Of a stretch of DNA of 64,000 nucleotides, positions 54,194 through 63,156 are shown in pieces. Positions within the stretch are counted from its first letter, which is position 1, and every line of letters starts with the position of its first letter. The stretch is from Butyrivibrio hungatei (GTDB lineage: Bacteria > Bacillota > Clostridia > Lachnospirales > Lachnospiraceae), in NCBI RefSeq assembly GCF_900101605.1, contig NZ_FMUR01000006.1, positions 174,777 to 238,776 of the forward strand. The letters run 5' to 3'. The notes under the pieces were generated by a model. That model had not been told where the DNA came from, did no database searches, and saw nothing but the letters and a program-made list of their open reading frames with translations. The position numbers and the translations under genes are program-made.

Positions 54194-54409
54194 TTATGTC
54201 AGTCGCATAAATAAATTAGCAAGCCCGACTACGACCAATATCGGGAACGCTATGGAAATAAGTCCGCCAAATACCAATCCTACCAGAATAAGCGGTAAAA
54301 ATACCAAAAATGTCATAACCTTAAAGATTCCCCAGGTTGCCTTAAAAGCAAACCCGATCATCCTACCGAAAATTCCGAAGAATAATATAATAAATAACAG
54401 TGTCAACAT
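54194..54409 (-). CDS. Small hydrophobic membrane protein
   Basis: Predicted protein of 71 residues made of two long hydrophobic segments (about 1-22 and 28-60) with a Gly-rich hinge (FFGIFGRMIGFAFKATWG). No family recognised; such proteins are common as stress or envelope membrane proteins. AAAGG lies 11 bases before the ATG at 54409; the TTG at 54421 is the alternative. Followed directly by a terminator, which supports the gene. Confidence 0.62.
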   Translation of the reverse strand: MLTLLFIILFFGIFGRMIGFAFKATWGIFKVMTFLVFLPLILVGLVFGGLISIAFPILVVVGLANLFMRLT

Positions 54410-54561
54410 AATTCCCACCAACCTTTCAAATATAAGTTATCTTTATCCGATGCTTGTTGATATATTTATTATATTCTGTCCCGCCACCGATATATATACT
54501 CGATGTAGCGAAAAAAACGTGTTTAATTCGCTTTTTTCGCAAATTTGCAAAAGACTCATTA

Positions 54562-54735
54562 TCAATCAACTATCGAATACTGCATAAGTTCGTACTTAAG
54601 CTTAGTTCCTTCCGCTATTCCATCGGGCAAAAGAGCTCTTGCAACGAGCTTCAGATCATCCGACTCGATATCAGTTCTGCGAAGATTCGCATAATCGCCG
54701 TCAATACTTTCAACTACATAAAACCATGTTTCCAT
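54562..54735 (-). CDS. Small protein (DUF3006-like)
   Basis: A short gene of 57 residues, METWFYVVESIDGDYANLRR...ALLPDGIAEGTKLKYELMQY. The VVESIDGDYANL opening and LPDGIAEGTKL recall DUF3006-type proteins. AAAGGAG lies just before the ATG at 54735 with good spacing, and codon use is like the neighbours. Its stop is at 54562. Many Lachnospiraceae carry a very similar small protein; function unknown. It sits between a HAD phosphatase and the small membrane protein. Confidence 0.82.
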   Translation of the reverse strand: METWFYVVESIDGDYANLRRTDIESDDLKLVARALLPDGIAEGTKLKYELMQYSIVD

Positions 54736-54803
54736 CTGGCTTATCTCCTTTCAAATTCGATATGAAATTTCTCTATCATAGTAAAACGCGCCAACAGCTA
54801 TCA

Positions 54804-55445
54804 TTATCTCACTGCCTCGTATAGTTCATCCATACTGCTAACAATTGCAACTGCACCGGATTTTTTCATCTCATCAATATCACCAAATCCCCACGTCACC
54901 GCAATACAAGGGATTCCAAGTTCCGCAGCTCCGAGGACATCATAATTAGTGTCACCGATCATCACTGTATCCGACTCGTCTTCTCCTATCTTATCAAGAA
55001 GGTATCTTATTACATCGTCCTTCTTTTCTCTGCTGCCGTCTACAGTTGCCCCCGCAATCTCATCAAAATATCCCGTCATATCAAAATGATCGAGTACTTC
55101 TATCGCCGTCTTTTCAGGCTTCGATGTGGCAACATATAATTTATATCCTTCGTCTTTAAATTTCTTTAAAAGATCTATCATTCCGCGGTACGGCGCATTT
55201 TCAAACTTTCCGATCGAATTGTAGCGCTCTCTGTATATTGCTACCGCCTTGTCCTTGTCTTTTTCCTCAACTCCGTGTTTTACGAAGCTGTATCCGAGCG
55301 GAGGTCCGATAAATGTATAAAGCTCACTTTCTTCCGGCGGAGTTATCTGCATCTTTTCAAATGTATATAATGCACTTTTTGTGATTCCTTCAGATGAATC
55401 AGTCAGTGTTCCGTCAAGATCAAATAATAGATTTTTATACTTCAT
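54804..55445 (-). CDS. HAD-family hydrolase, phosphoglycolate-phosphatase-like
   Basis: Protein of 213 residues of HAD subfamily IA: motif I FDLDGTLTDSSEG, motif II VATSKPEKT, motif III Lys in SREKKDD, motif IV MIGDTNYDVLGAAELG. The SSEGITKSALYTF cap opening is typical of the PpaX/Gph group. It may hydrolyse phosphoglycolate, pyrophosphate or a nucleotide monophosphate; not decided. GGGGAGG precedes the ATG at 55445. Confidence 0.9.
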   Translation of the reverse strand: MKYKNLLFDLDGTLTDSSEGITKSALYTFEKMQITPPEESELYTFIGPPLGYSFVKHGVEEKDKDKAVAIYRERYNSIGKFENAPYRGMIDLLKKFKDEGYKLYVATSKPEKTAIEVLDHFDMTGYFDEIAGATVDGSREKKDDVIRYLLDKIGEDESDTVMIGDTNYDVLGAAELGIPCIAVTWGFGDIDEMKKSGAVAIVSSMDELYEAVR

Positions 55446-55628
55446 CAAATTCCTCCCCTGTCTAAACCTTTTACACACTTTAGCACACAGGCACTTTAAA
55501 AGTAAAGATTTATCGCTTATCTGATAACAAAAGCAACTTTTGAAAAGAAATCGCTACCAAATGATAAGATTTCTCTGTAAAATAGCAATATGATTATTAT
55601 TATCAATAATTCTTGAAAGGAGAAGGTT

Positions 55629-56273
55629 ATGAAAATATATAATGTAAACGATCCTGAATTCACAAATTACGGTAGGATCATCGAGGGTTATGAAGAAGAA
55701 AAGAAGGCAATCGTGGAGGCTCTTAAGTCAAGCACTCCCGTTCCCGAGGGAACAGACTATGTTGCCGAGGAGCCTGCACTTCAGTCTCTCGCTGCAGCAA
55801 CATCAATTACAAACAGCCTCTTTGGCGGTTCCGATATGCAGTTCGGATGGTGCAACGGACACAACACCAAGCTCAACTGTCTTGAGTATCACCGTTCATC
55901 AGAGATCAACCTTGGTTCAACAGATTTCATTCTTTTACTTGCTAAAAGAGAAGAAATCGTAGACTACAAGATTGATTCAAGCAAGGTTAAAGCTTTCCTT
56001 TGCCCTGCAGGCACAATGATCGAAGTATACGCTACAGCTCTTCACTATGCTCCCTGCCAGGCAAGCAAAGATTCAGGATTCCAGGTTCTTGTAGGACTTC
56101 CTAAGGGAACCAACGTTGGCAAGCCTGAGTTCGAAGCTCGCAATCAGGAAGACCGCATGCTCACAGCAACAAACAAGTGGCTCCTTGCTCACGCAGAAGC
56201 TTCTGAAGCAGCAAACGGCGCATGGGTTGGAATCACAGGCGAGAACATCGACATCGCAGGAGATCTTAAATAA
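55629..56273 (+). CDS. DUF4867-family protein
   Basis: Protein of 214 residues matching the DUF4867 family: MKIYNVNDPEFTNYGRIIEGY, QFGWCNGHNTKLNCLEYHRSSEINLGSTDFILLLA, and FLCPAGTMIEVYATALHYAPC. The family is known in Clostridia as a small cytosolic protein, possibly a cupin-type sugar-related enzyme; the HNTKLNCLEYHRSSE stretch could hold metal ligands. Function is not established. AAGGAGAAGG precedes the ATG. An AGAAATC / GATTTCT inverted repeat lies in the gap upstream (about 55547-55575). Confidence 0.88.
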   Translation: MKIYNVNDPEFTNYGRIIEGYEEEKKAIVEALKSSTPVPEGTDYVAEEPALQSLAAATSITNSLFGGSDMQFGWCNGHNTKLNCLEYHRSSEINLGSTDFILLLAKREEIVDYKIDSSKVKAFLCPAGTMIEVYATALHYAPCQASKDSGFQVLVGLPKGTNVGKPEFEARNQEDRMLTATNKWLLAHAEASEAANGAWVGITGENIDIAGDLK

Positions 56274-56295
56274 AATCAATATTCCATTATAATTT

Positions 56296-56337
56296 AACGC
56301 ACATCGGCAATTTTTAGACTTTTTGCCGATGTGCGTT
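56296..56337. terminator. Bidirectional terminator between DUF4867 and the sensor kinase
   Basis: Perfect 15-bp stem AACGCACATCGGCAA (56296-56310) / complement (56323-56337), loop 12 bases. T-rich on both strands. The last codons and stop of the leftward kinase gene lie inside it. Confidence 0.92.
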
Positions 56338-57591
56338 ATTTATATATAAAACAATATTTACAGTAAAATTTTTCCCATCATCACATATCTCGAAAGTCCC
56401 TTCATAACTTTCAACAGCTGACTTAACTATACCCAATCCAAGTCCATGCAAAAATTCATCTTTATCACATGTATCATCTTTCTTTGTGTACGGATTTGAA
56501 ACTTGTACGATCAGAGCATTCGCGCTATAGAACATAAAACAGCTTAATATCTTATCCCCTGAATCAAGGCTCTTCAAAGCATTGATTGAATTATCAAAAA
56601 GATTTCCAAATATTTTTATGCAATCATGATATGAGATTGGTAAACCGGCCGGGATATTTATATCTTTCTTGACTGTAATTCCGTTTTGTTCGGCTGCAGA
56701 AAATTTAATGTTCAGAACAGTATCAATAGCTTCATTCCCAGTGTTAACAAAACTATTTATAGCAGATTGTTCATCTATAAGTTCCTGTAAATGATTCTGC
56801 GCTTTGTCATACTTTTTTTCTTTCAAAAAGCCTGAAATCAACTGCATATTATTCTGCATGTCGTGCTTTATTGTTCTTATGAGTTTTTGGTTTTCAGACA
56901 ACTCTTCATAATACGAACGCTGCCAATTGGTTATCTTTTCATACTCTTCGTTCTGTCTCCTAACCTCATAGGATGCACTGATCAAGTCATACAAATGAAT
57001 GATCATAATATTCACATACAAGACAAGAACTGCTAATGGTACCAATAGGGGTATCCTTTCTTGATTTGAGCTAATACTCAGGCTTTCGCTTAGCATGGCA
57101 ATGCACGTAAATGCAATGAAACTAATGAACGGAACCGATAAAAGCTTCAGCAGAACACGCATATCAACTTTTCTGTTTTTTATAGTTTGATACCTTGCCA
57201 CTATTTCAACAACAATATAAAAGCATAAATGTGGAATAAATAGAACATATCCGGAATTTAAAGAACTACCCTCAATTAAATACATCAACGTTTGCGCAAA
57301 TCCGGCAAAAACTATGAGTACAGTAGCATATGCAAATTTCACTTTCTTTTCGCCTTTGTATGCACATAAAAACAGGCAGCTCCAGAAAGAAATCGAAACA
57401 AGATTGCAATATTTAAGGTCATATTTTATAAAAACAGAAAATAAAATGACGAACAGAACGCTCATCACCTTTTTTATCAGATCATATTTCTTTATTGCCT
57501 CTAATACCCTATCGTAGTAATGCAAGACAATCCAAATATCAAATAAATTCAGAAGAAAATAGAGAAAGATGTTAATCTTCGCATGATTCAT
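56314..57591 (-). CDS. Sensor histidine kinase (GHKL, AgrC/LytS-like)
   Basis: Membrane kinase of 425 residues: six hydrophobic segments in the first ~200 residues, a dimerisation helix with IKHDMQNNMQ (phospho-His 243), then a GHKL ATPase domain with N box NLFDNSINAL and G box HGLGLGIVKS. This is the HPK10-like class that partners LytTR regulators and senses peptides. The ATG at 57591 overlaps the regulator's stop by ATGA; GGAG lies 9 bases before it. It is last in an operon behind an ABC transporter and response regulator, so the signal is likely linked to the transporter's substrate. Confidence 0.92.
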   Translation of the reverse strand: MNHAKINIFLYFLLNLFDIWIVLHYYDRVLEAIKKYDLIKKVMSVLFVILFSVFIKYDLKYCNLVSISFWSCLFLCAYKGEKKVKFAYATVLIVFAGFAQTLMYLIEGSSLNSGYVLFIPHLCFYIVVEIVARYQTIKNRKVDMRVLLKLLSVPFISFIAFTCIAMLSESLSISSNQERIPLLVPLAVLVLYVNIMIIHLYDLISASYEVRRQNEEYEKITNWQRSYYEELSENQKLIRTIKHDMQNNMQLISGFLKEKKYDKAQNHLQELIDEQSAINSFVNTGNEAIDTVLNIKFSAAEQNGITVKKDINIPAGLPISYHDCIKIFGNLFDNSINALKSLDSGDKILSCFMFYSANALIVQVSNPYTKKDDTCDKDEFLHGLGLGIVKSAVESYEGTFEICDDGKNFTVNIVLYINNAHRQKV

Positions 57592-58301
57592 AGTCCAATT
57601 CTCCATTTCAAATATCTCATATGCTCTAGTTTAACACTTTTGTGGTATTTCTTACTGATAGGCAACCTGACGCCGTTATTCAAAATAATCTCATCGGAAT
57701 AAATAACTTTAACATAATCCATATTAACAATGTATGAAGCATGGATTCTTACAAACCAATTGTTGTCCACCATTTTCTCAAGATCGGACATTTTTGAATA
57801 AAAAGAATAGTTTTCATCTGTTGTATAGACATTTATTTTTCGCTTATTCCCCTCAAAATACATTATGCTCTCACAGCGTAACTGTATTTTGGCTTTATCA
57901 ACAGAAATGAATATATATTTTTGACTGGAATAAATATAATTTACCGCTGCTTGTATTACATCTTCAAGCTTATGCGTATCTATAGGCTTATTTACAAATC
58001 TGAACGGCTGTACTTCAAACGAGCTAAAGACATAATCCGAGTATGCCGTAACGAAGATAATAACAGCTCTTTGGTCTATAGCCCTTATCTTCTTTGCAGC
58101 TTCAAGCCCATTAACTCCGGGCATCTCTATATCAAGCAGGTATATTTGGTAGAATACATTAGGATTTTTATTCAGATAATCTAAAAGACTTTCACCGGTC
58201 TCAAAGCAATCGACCTCAACATCTCTGATTCTGATGTTCTCAATAACATCTTCCATTAACGCGAGATTATCTTTGTTGTCATCACATATTGCAATCTGCA
58301 T
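57588..58301 (-). CDS. LytTR-family response regulator
   Basis: Protein of 237 residues: receiver domain with acidic residues D7/D8, phospho-acceptor Asp 57 (YLLDIEMPG) and Lys 105 (RFVNKPID), then a LytTR DNA-binding domain from about 135 (CESIMYFEGNKRKINVYTTDENYSFYSKMSDLEKM... in outline). This is the AgrA/VirR type. Start at 58301 with GGTGA; a longer frame to 58352 overlaps the permease gene. Its stop overlaps the kinase start. Binding sites for it were not found with certainty. Confidence 0.94.
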   Translation of the reverse strand: MQIAICDDNKDNLALMEDVIENIRIRDVEVDCFETGESLLDYLNKNPNVFYQIYLLDIEMPGVNGLEAAKKIRAIDQRAVIIFVTAYSDYVFSSFEVQPFRFVNKPIDTHKLEDVIQAAVNYIYSSQKYIFISVDKAKIQLRCESIMYFEGNKRKINVYTTDENYSFYSKMSDLEKMVDNNWFVRIHASYIVNMDYVKVIYSDEIILNNGVRLPISKKYHKSVKLEHMRYLKWRIGL

Positions 58302-58317
58302 CCAGTCACCGCTTCTC

Positions 58318-59115
58318 TCAGAATTCTTTATTCTCAAATGATTTTGTTCCAAGCACCATAAACACTACATAGTATAGCATACATAAAAGCAATTGAATCA
58401 GCACACATTTCCCCCTCCCTGTACTGCTGATACTTAACACTTCTGTAGTCTCCAAAACATCTTCTGATAACTGATAAATATAATTCATCGGATTAATATA
58501 TTTTACAAATGAATACGTCAGCACGTGATTGCAAACCAAAGATGCAACAAAAGAAATCACTATCGTTATAATCGGTTTATATCTTGTCCCAATACACAAT
58601 GCAAGCTGTGGAATAAAGAAAAACGTATACATATATATCAAAAGCAAAAGACATAATAAATCTGCTACATTATTTCCAATTATTTTTCCTGATGTATAAA
58701 TGCTGCCGTTATTCGCGATTCCAAAATAAATAGCAAGCATTACAATAATTGTAATCACAAAGAAAACCGCAGTAATAACTTGTAACGCTAAGCTTTTACC
58801 TATAAACAAATTTCTCCTGTTCCTTATTCTCACAGTGAACAAAGAAATACTTTTATTGTCAATTTCACCTGATAACATTTGAGTTCCCAAAAAAGCTGTC
58901 ACAACCGGGCCAATAAAAAGAACTGTTGTTGTTACAAGTTGCAATGTTATCCAAAATAAAGCATTCTGATTTTTTACTCCTTCATACATTTCGTTTCTCA
59001 TACCGATCGCATAAATAAATCCAATGGCTACAATTACAGCAACCGCCAAGATATCATTACGCTTTAAAAATTTTAACAATTCAATTTTTATGATATGCAA
59101 TATCGATATTTTCAT
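58318..59115 (-). CDS. ABC-2 type transporter permease
   Basis: Membrane protein of 265 residues with about six hydrophobic segments (near 22-40, 57-80, 110-130, 150-175, 180-200, 235-255). The first loop contains LSGEIDNKSISLFTVRIRNRRNLFIGKSLAL, the cytoplasmic element typical of ABC-2 exporters. ATG 59115 is chosen (GAGGAG 7 bases upstream); an earlier ATG at 59121 is only one base from it. It overlaps the ATPase gene by 35 bases. Confidence 0.87.
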   Translation of the reverse strand: MKISILHIIKIELLKFLKRNDILAVAVIVAIGFIYAIGMRNEMYEGVKNQNALFWITLQLVTTTVLFIGPVVTAFLGTQMLSGEIDNKSISLFTVRIRNRRNLFIGKSLALQVITAVFFVITIIVMLAIYFGIANNGSIYTSGKIIGNNVADLLCLLLLIYMYTFFFIPQLALCIGTRYKPIITIVISFVASLVCNHVLTYSFVKYINPMNYIYQLSEDVLETTEVLSISSTGRGKCVLIQLLLCMLYYVVFMVLGTKSFENKEF

Positions 59116-59974
59116 AGCCATTCTCCTCAAACAGATCATATAAAGATTTGCGTTCTATTTCTAAATCCAAAACGTCAATACTTAATTCATCAAGTTTATC
59201 AAGAACCTGTTTTAAATCTTCGACATGTTCAATCAATATATTGTCTTTATCAACTTTTACCCCTGACTTTTCAACTTCTTCCGGGTTCAAAGCTCGGTCA
59301 CATTGAACAACATATTTTTTGCTGTATTCCATCACGCCATCAAATTTCTTTTCACCGTTATCTATTAAGACCACCCGATCACATATTTCCTCAACATCTT
59401 CCAAATCGTGACTTGAAAACAATATTCCCACTTTTTCATCGTGCGCTTTTTCCAGAAGGATTCTTTTAAATATATTTTTCCCTATTGGATCCAATCCCAC
59501 AAACGGTTCATCCAGTATAAGAAACTCCGGATTGTTTAAAAGAGCTTGCGCCAGCCCCAACCTTTGTTTCATTCCAAAAGAAAATGCTTTTGTCTTTTCT
59601 TTTGATTTCTTTTCTAATCCAACCGCATTCAACAGATTATCTATTTTTGCTTTCGGAACTTTCCCCCCCAATGTTTTGATTAATATATCCAAATTCTCAT
59701 ATGCATTCATATAGGGAATAAAAGTAGGCTCAATCAGTATTCCGAATTCATTAAGCCTTGAATTGTCTTTAAGTAGCGTATCGCCTTTATAAACTATATC
59801 TCCCCCTGTAGGAAAAACATTCCCTGCAATACTGTTTAAAAGAGTAGTTTTCCCTGCTCCGTTTTTTCCTAAAAGAGCAACTATCTCCCCTGCATTAACT
59901 TTAAAACTTACACCTTTGAGCGCTTTGAATCCGCCATAATCTTTCTTTAAATTTCTGATCTCTAACAAAGACAT
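59081..59974 (-). CDS. ABC transporter ATP-binding protein
   Basis: ATPase of 297 residues: Walker A GKNGAGKT at 36-43, signature FSFGMKQRLG near 131, Walker B LILDEPFVGLDP near 150, switch SSHDLEDVEEICDRV. The C-terminal ~80 residues are the acidic BcrA/NatA-type extension. It is the first gene of the unit ATPase-permease-response regulator-kinase. Substrate unknown; exporters linked to LytTR systems often handle antimicrobial peptides or sodium. Confidence 0.94.
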   Translation of the reverse strand: MSLLEIRNLKKDYGGFKALKGVSFKVNAGEIVALLGKNGAGKTTLLNSIAGNVFPTGGDIVYKGDTLLKDNSRLNEFGILIEPTFIPYMNAYENLDILIKTLGGKVPKAKIDNLLNAVGLEKKSKEKTKAFSFGMKQRLGLAQALLNNPEFLILDEPFVGLDPIGKNIFKRILLEKAHDEKVGILFSSHDLEDVEEICDRVVLIDNGEKKFDGVMEYSKKYVVQCDRALNPEEVEKSGVKVDKDNILIEHVEDLKQVLDKLDELSIDVLDLEIERKSLYDLFEENGYENIDIAYHKN

Positions 59975-60070
59975 ATTCTCACCTCTGAAAATTTATATAA
60001 GAATACTATCATTAGAAATCAGCTTTTATTCTGTATTGTAATTTTTGGTATAGAACCGAGTAATAAATGG

Positions 60071-60112
60071 CAAAAAAAGACACTTCTTAGAATCTCTTCT
60101 AAAAAGTGTCTT
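60071..60112 (-). terminator. Terminator of rpsF-ssb-rpsR
   Basis: Stem of 15 positions with one mismatch (60078-60092 with 60098-60112, core AAGACACTT), then TTTTTTT on the minus strand. Confidence 0.93.
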
Positions 60113-60134
60113 CAATAATTTACTTATATACTGA

Positions 60135-60398
60135 TTACTCAGCTACGTATGGCATAAGTGCCAGGTGTCTTGCTCTCTTGATTGCTGAAGTAAGCTCTCT
60201 CTGGTGCTTAGCGCAGTTTCCAGTGATTCTTCTGGGAAGAATCTTGCCGCTCTCAGAAACGAACTTCTTAAGCTTAGCTGTATCCTTATAATCAATTACG
60301 TTATCTTTTCCGCAAAATACACAAACTTTCTTTCTTCTGTGCATTCCGCCCTTTCTCCTCATAGGAGCATCGGATTTATCAGACTTTGTGAAAGCCAT
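60135..60398 (-). CDS. rpsR: 30S ribosomal protein S18
   Basis: Ribosomal protein of 87 residues: a basic N-terminus, then [61 protein letters not shown], shown by its motif order. CVFCG and NCAKH keep four metal-ligand positions of the zinc-type S18. Last gene of the rpsF-ssb-rpsR operon; GGAGGAATATTATA precedes the ATG. Confidence 0.98.
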   Translation of the reverse strand: MAFTKSDKSDAPMRRKGGMHRRKKVCVFCGKDNVIDYKDTAKLKKFVSESGKILPRRITGNCAKHQRELTSAIKRARHLALMPYVAE

Positions 60399-60417
60399 TA
60401 TAATATTCCTCCTTCAA

Positions 60418-60873
60418 TTAATTGAACGGCAGCTCCTCGTCAATTCCGTCGGGAATATTCATGAAGCCGTCGCCGGCTGCAGAAGGTGCGGGCTCTCCTT
60501 GGGGAGCAACGCCTCCAAATGATCCTCCGTTGGAGGATGCTGCATTCTTGGATTCAGCGAATTCCTGATCCTCTGCAACTACATCAGTTGTGTATACCTT
60601 AACGCCATCCTTATTGGTATAACTACCTGTCTGGATACGTCCTGTTACGATAACCTTAGTGCCCTTCTTAAGATATTTCTCAGCAAACTCGCCGGCTCTT
60701 CCAAAAGCTACGATACCGATGAAGTCAGCTGTCTGAGCATCCTGTTGATCTCTTCTTGCAAATCTTCTATCCACAGCAAGTGTATATCTTGCTACAGCCA
60801 TAGGCTCATTGCCCTGTGAATATCTTACGTCGGGGTCTCTTGTTAAACGTCCCATTAGTATAACTTTGTTCAT
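60418..60873 (-). CDS. ssb: Single-stranded DNA-binding protein
   Basis: Protein of 151 residues with the OB fold (MNKVILMGRLTRDPDVRYSQ, VARYTLAVDRRF, FIGIVAFGRAGEFAEKYLKKG) and a Ser/Gly/Pro-rich linker. The tail ends DEELPFN; the usual acidic tip ends in ...PF, so an extra Asn follows, which may alter partner binding. Part of rpsF-ssb-rpsR. Ribosome site GAGG before the ATG. Confidence 0.97.
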   Translation of the reverse strand: MNKVILMGRLTRDPDVRYSQGNEPMAVARYTLAVDRRFARRDQQDAQTADFIGIVAFGRAGEFAEKYLKKGTKVIVTGRIQTGSYTNKDGVKVYTTDVVAEDQEFAESKNAASSNGGSFGGVAPQGEPAPSAAGDGFMNIPDGIDEELPFN

Positions 60874-60891
60874 ATTTTCGTCCTCTTCTAT

Positions 60892-61179
60892 TTAAGCCTC
60901 GTTCTTAACGCATAAATATCTGATGACACCGTCCATAATACGCATGCGAGCTTCAATCTCTGCAGGAGTTGTTGCTTCGCCATCGAACTGGATGAAATAG
61001 TAGAAGCCTTCTGTCATCTTCTCGATTTCATAAGCAAGCTTCTTCTTTCCCCACTCATCAATATTGGTAATCTGACCACCATGCTTCTCGATAGTCTTCT
61101 TAACCTTCTCGATGACTGCTGTTCTGGCATCGTCTTCGATCTTTGCACTAACAACAACGGCTAATTCGTATTTGTTCAT
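60892..61179 (-). CDS. rpsF: 30S ribosomal protein S6
   Basis: Ribosomal protein of 95 residues: MNKYELAVVVSAKIEDDARTAVIEKV, GGQITNIDEWGKKKLAYEIEKMTEGFYYFIQF, ending RYLCVKNEA. AAAGGAGG precedes the ATG. First gene of the S6-SSB-S18 operon, with a small hairpin leader (61208-61230). Confidence 0.97.
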   Translation of the reverse strand: MNKYELAVVVSAKIEDDARTAVIEKVKKTIEKHGGQITNIDEWGKKKLAYEIEKMTEGFYYFIQFDGEATTPAEIEARMRIMDGVIRYLCVKNEA

Positions 61180-61207
61180 GCTATTTGTTACCTCCTTTTG
61201 GTCTCTG

Positions 61208-61230
61208 GCTACTTGTATCAGTCAAGCAGC
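61208..61230 (-). promoter_or_regulatory. Leader hairpin before rpsF
   Basis: An 8-bp stem GCTGCTTG / CAAGTAGC (with one G-U pair) and a 7-base loop in the leader, about 15 bases before the ribosome site. It may be an S6/S18 feedback site, but the recognised motif was not confirmed. Confidence 0.4.
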
Positions 61231-61247
61231 AAGGAATTTATCACAGA

Positions 61248-61275
61248 ATAATATGCTATCATATATATGTTCCAA
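61248..61275 (-). promoter_or_regulatory. Promoter of rpsF-ssb-rpsR
   Basis: Minus-strand TTGGAA (61270-61275), 16 bases, TATTAT (61248-61253). Confidence 0.65.
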
Positions 61276-61286
61276 ATGCAAGCATT

Positions 61287-61460
61287 TTATCGTATCCCTT
61301 TAATGCTCTTTTCCAGTGTTTTCCTGGATATCATTACCTGATGACCGCAACCAAGGCATTTGATTCGAAAGTCCGCACCTACACGCAAAACTTCCCATTC
61401 AAAACTACCGCAAGGATGTTGTTTCTTAAGTTTTATTATATTTCCAACCTGAATATCCAT
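61287..61460 (-). CDS. DUF951-family small protein
   Basis: A short gene of 57 residues. It starts MDIQVGNIIKLKKQHPCGS, then EWEVLRVGADFRIKCLGCG and HQVMISRKTLEKSIKGIR: the DUF951 family. The three Cys and the His residues suggest a zinc or RNA-binding fold. The ATG at 61460 overlaps the sirtuin stop (TAATG). Usually found near ribosomal or recombination genes in Firmicutes; function unknown. Confidence 0.93.
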   Translation of the reverse strand: MDIQVGNIIKLKKQHPCGSFEWEVLRVGADFRIKCLGCGHQVMISRKTLEKSIKGIR

Positions 61461-62176
61461 TAAATCTGATCCAAAATCTCCCCTATTGCACCCTGTACTA
61501 CCAGATCAGCCTGTCTGTCCCTCGGTGTAGCCGACTTGTTGATAAGAACAAGCTTATTTCCCCTGTAATAGTCAATAAGTCCTGCCGCCGGATAAACAGC
61601 CAGTGAAGTTCCACCAATTATAAGGACATCAGCATTACTGATATACTCAACAGCTTTCTGCATTATCCCCATATCAAGGCCTTCTTCATACAAGACCACA
61701 TCAGGCTTTATCCTGCCGCCACAACTGCATACGGGAACTCCTTCCGCATTGGCCATGTAGTCAAAATCATAGAACTTACCGCATTTTTCGCAATAATTTC
61801 TATGTACGCTTCCGTGAAGTTCAAGAACTTCTTTACTGCCGGCAGCCTGGTGCAGGCCGTCAATATTCTGTGTAATAACAGCACGGAGTTTACCTTGCTT
61901 TTCAAGTTCGGCAAGCTTAAGATGCGCTTTATTGGGCTTAACCCCAGTAATGAGAAGTTTATCCTTATAGAATCTAAAGAACTCCTCAGGCATTCTCATA
62001 TAAAATGTATGACTTAAAATCTGCTCCGGAGGGTACTTGTACTGCTGATGATAAAGACCGTCTTCGCTCCTGAAATCAGGAACACCGCTCTCTGTCGATA
62101 CTCCCGCACCACCAAAAAAGACAATATTATTCGAACCGTCAACTATTTCTTTTAACTCTTTTACAGCTTCGTCCAT
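61460..62176 (-). CDS. NAD-dependent protein deacylase (sirtuin)
   Basis: Sir2-family enzyme of 238 residues. NAD-binding loop FFGGAGVSTESGVPDFRS (20-37), catalytic TQNIDGLHQAAG and LHGS (His near 116), zinc ligands CEKCGKF...CSCGG, and GGTSLAVYPAAG. Likely deacylates lysines. ATG 62176 has AAGGGGG upstream; an earlier start at 62191 is not needed. Follows the S1-domain gene and is coupled to DUF951. Confidence 0.95.
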   Translation of the reverse strand: MDEAVKELKEIVDGSNNIVFFGGAGVSTESGVPDFRSEDGLYHQQYKYPPEQILSHTFYMRMPEEFFRFYKDKLLITGVKPNKAHLKLAELEKQGKLRAVITQNIDGLHQAAGSKEVLELHGSVHRNYCEKCGKFYDFDYMANAEGVPVCSCGGRIKPDVVLYEEGLDMGIMQKAVEYISNADVLIIGGTSLAVYPAAGLIDYYRGNKLVLINKSATPRDRQADLVVQGAIGEILDQI

Positions 62177-62204
62177 ATTATCCCCCTTCATTATTTATGT
62201 ATGA

Positions 62205-63113
62205 TCAAAAACCTGCTTTCTTAAGAAGCGCAGCCAAAGATGTTGTTGCATCTCCGTCACTTGGATATTCAATCTTTTCTTCTGTAATCTCAGTCGCAGC
62301 TATATCTTCAAGCGCTTTCATACTAAGACTAAGCTTTCCGTCTTTAATTGAAATAACTTTGACTTTTACCTTCTGTCCGACTTTAAGAACAGCTGAAGGA
62401 TGTGCAATTCTGTTGTTACAAATCTGAGAAATATGAACAAGTCCGCTAAGACCGTTACCCAAATCAACAAATGCACCGTAATTCTGCAAACTCTCAACTG
62501 TTCCCTCAGTAACAAGGCCAACTTCTACGTTAGAGACCATTTCTTTTCTCTTAAGATCAGCCTGTTCTTTGAGATAATCTTTAGCTGAAAGAACAAGTTT
62601 TCCATTCTCTTCATCAGAAGTAATTACTCTAACCTTAGCAGTCTTTCCAACATAATCAGCAAGTTTGTCTTCTTCCACAAAAGAAAGATCAAGCTTAGAT
62701 GCCGGAATAAATCCTCTTATTCCTTCAAGGAAAGCCACTGCTCCGCCTTTAACAGCTTCAGATATCTTAACATCAACATACTCCCCGGATTCAAGTAATG
62801 CATTAAGCTTATCCCATGCAAGAACTTCATTTGCTCTTCTCTTGGACAAAAGAATATTTCCTTCTCCGTCGTCTGTTGAAATAACAGTAGCAGATACTTC
62901 ATCTCCGACATTTATATCTCTATGTATAGAAAACTTGGGATCATCACTAAGCTCCTCAAGCCTTATTATTCCCTGAGTATAATATTTTATATCCAAAATT
63001 ACTTCTGTATCATTTACACCGATAACAGTTCCGTCAATTATATCTCCTTCCTTTATCTTTCTGAAGGAGCTCTCAATCTCCTTGCTAAAATCTTTCATCG
63101 TTTCTTCTGCCAT
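62205..63113 (-). CDS. S1 RNA-binding domain protein (RpsA-like)
   Basis: Protein of 302 residues with three S1 motifs (about 21-90, 108-175, 200-270; the last GTVESLQNYGAFVDLGNGLSGLVHISQI). E. coli S1 has six and Bacillus YpfD four, so this is a short form. It is likely a ribosome- or mRNA-associated S1 homologue. GGAGG precedes the ATG. It lies directly downstream of the tRNA cluster's terminator. Confidence 0.92.
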   Translation of the reverse strand: MAEETMKDFSKEIESSFRKIKEGDIIDGTVIGVNDTEVILDIKYYTQGIIRLEELSDDPKFSIHRDINVGDEVSATVISTDDGEGNILLSKRRANEVLAWDKLNALLESGEYVDVKISEAVKGGAVAFLEGIRGFIPASKLDLSFVEEDKLADYVGKTAKVRVITSDEENGKLVLSAKDYLKEQADLKRKEMVSNVEVGLVTEGTVESLQNYGAFVDLGNGLSGLVHISQICNNRIAHPSAVLKVGQKVKVKVISIKDGKLSLSMKALEDIAATEITEEKIEYPSDGDATTSLAALLKKAGF

Positions 63114-63156
63114 AAACTAACCTCCAAATAAATCAGATAAAAAGATTATAGCACAA

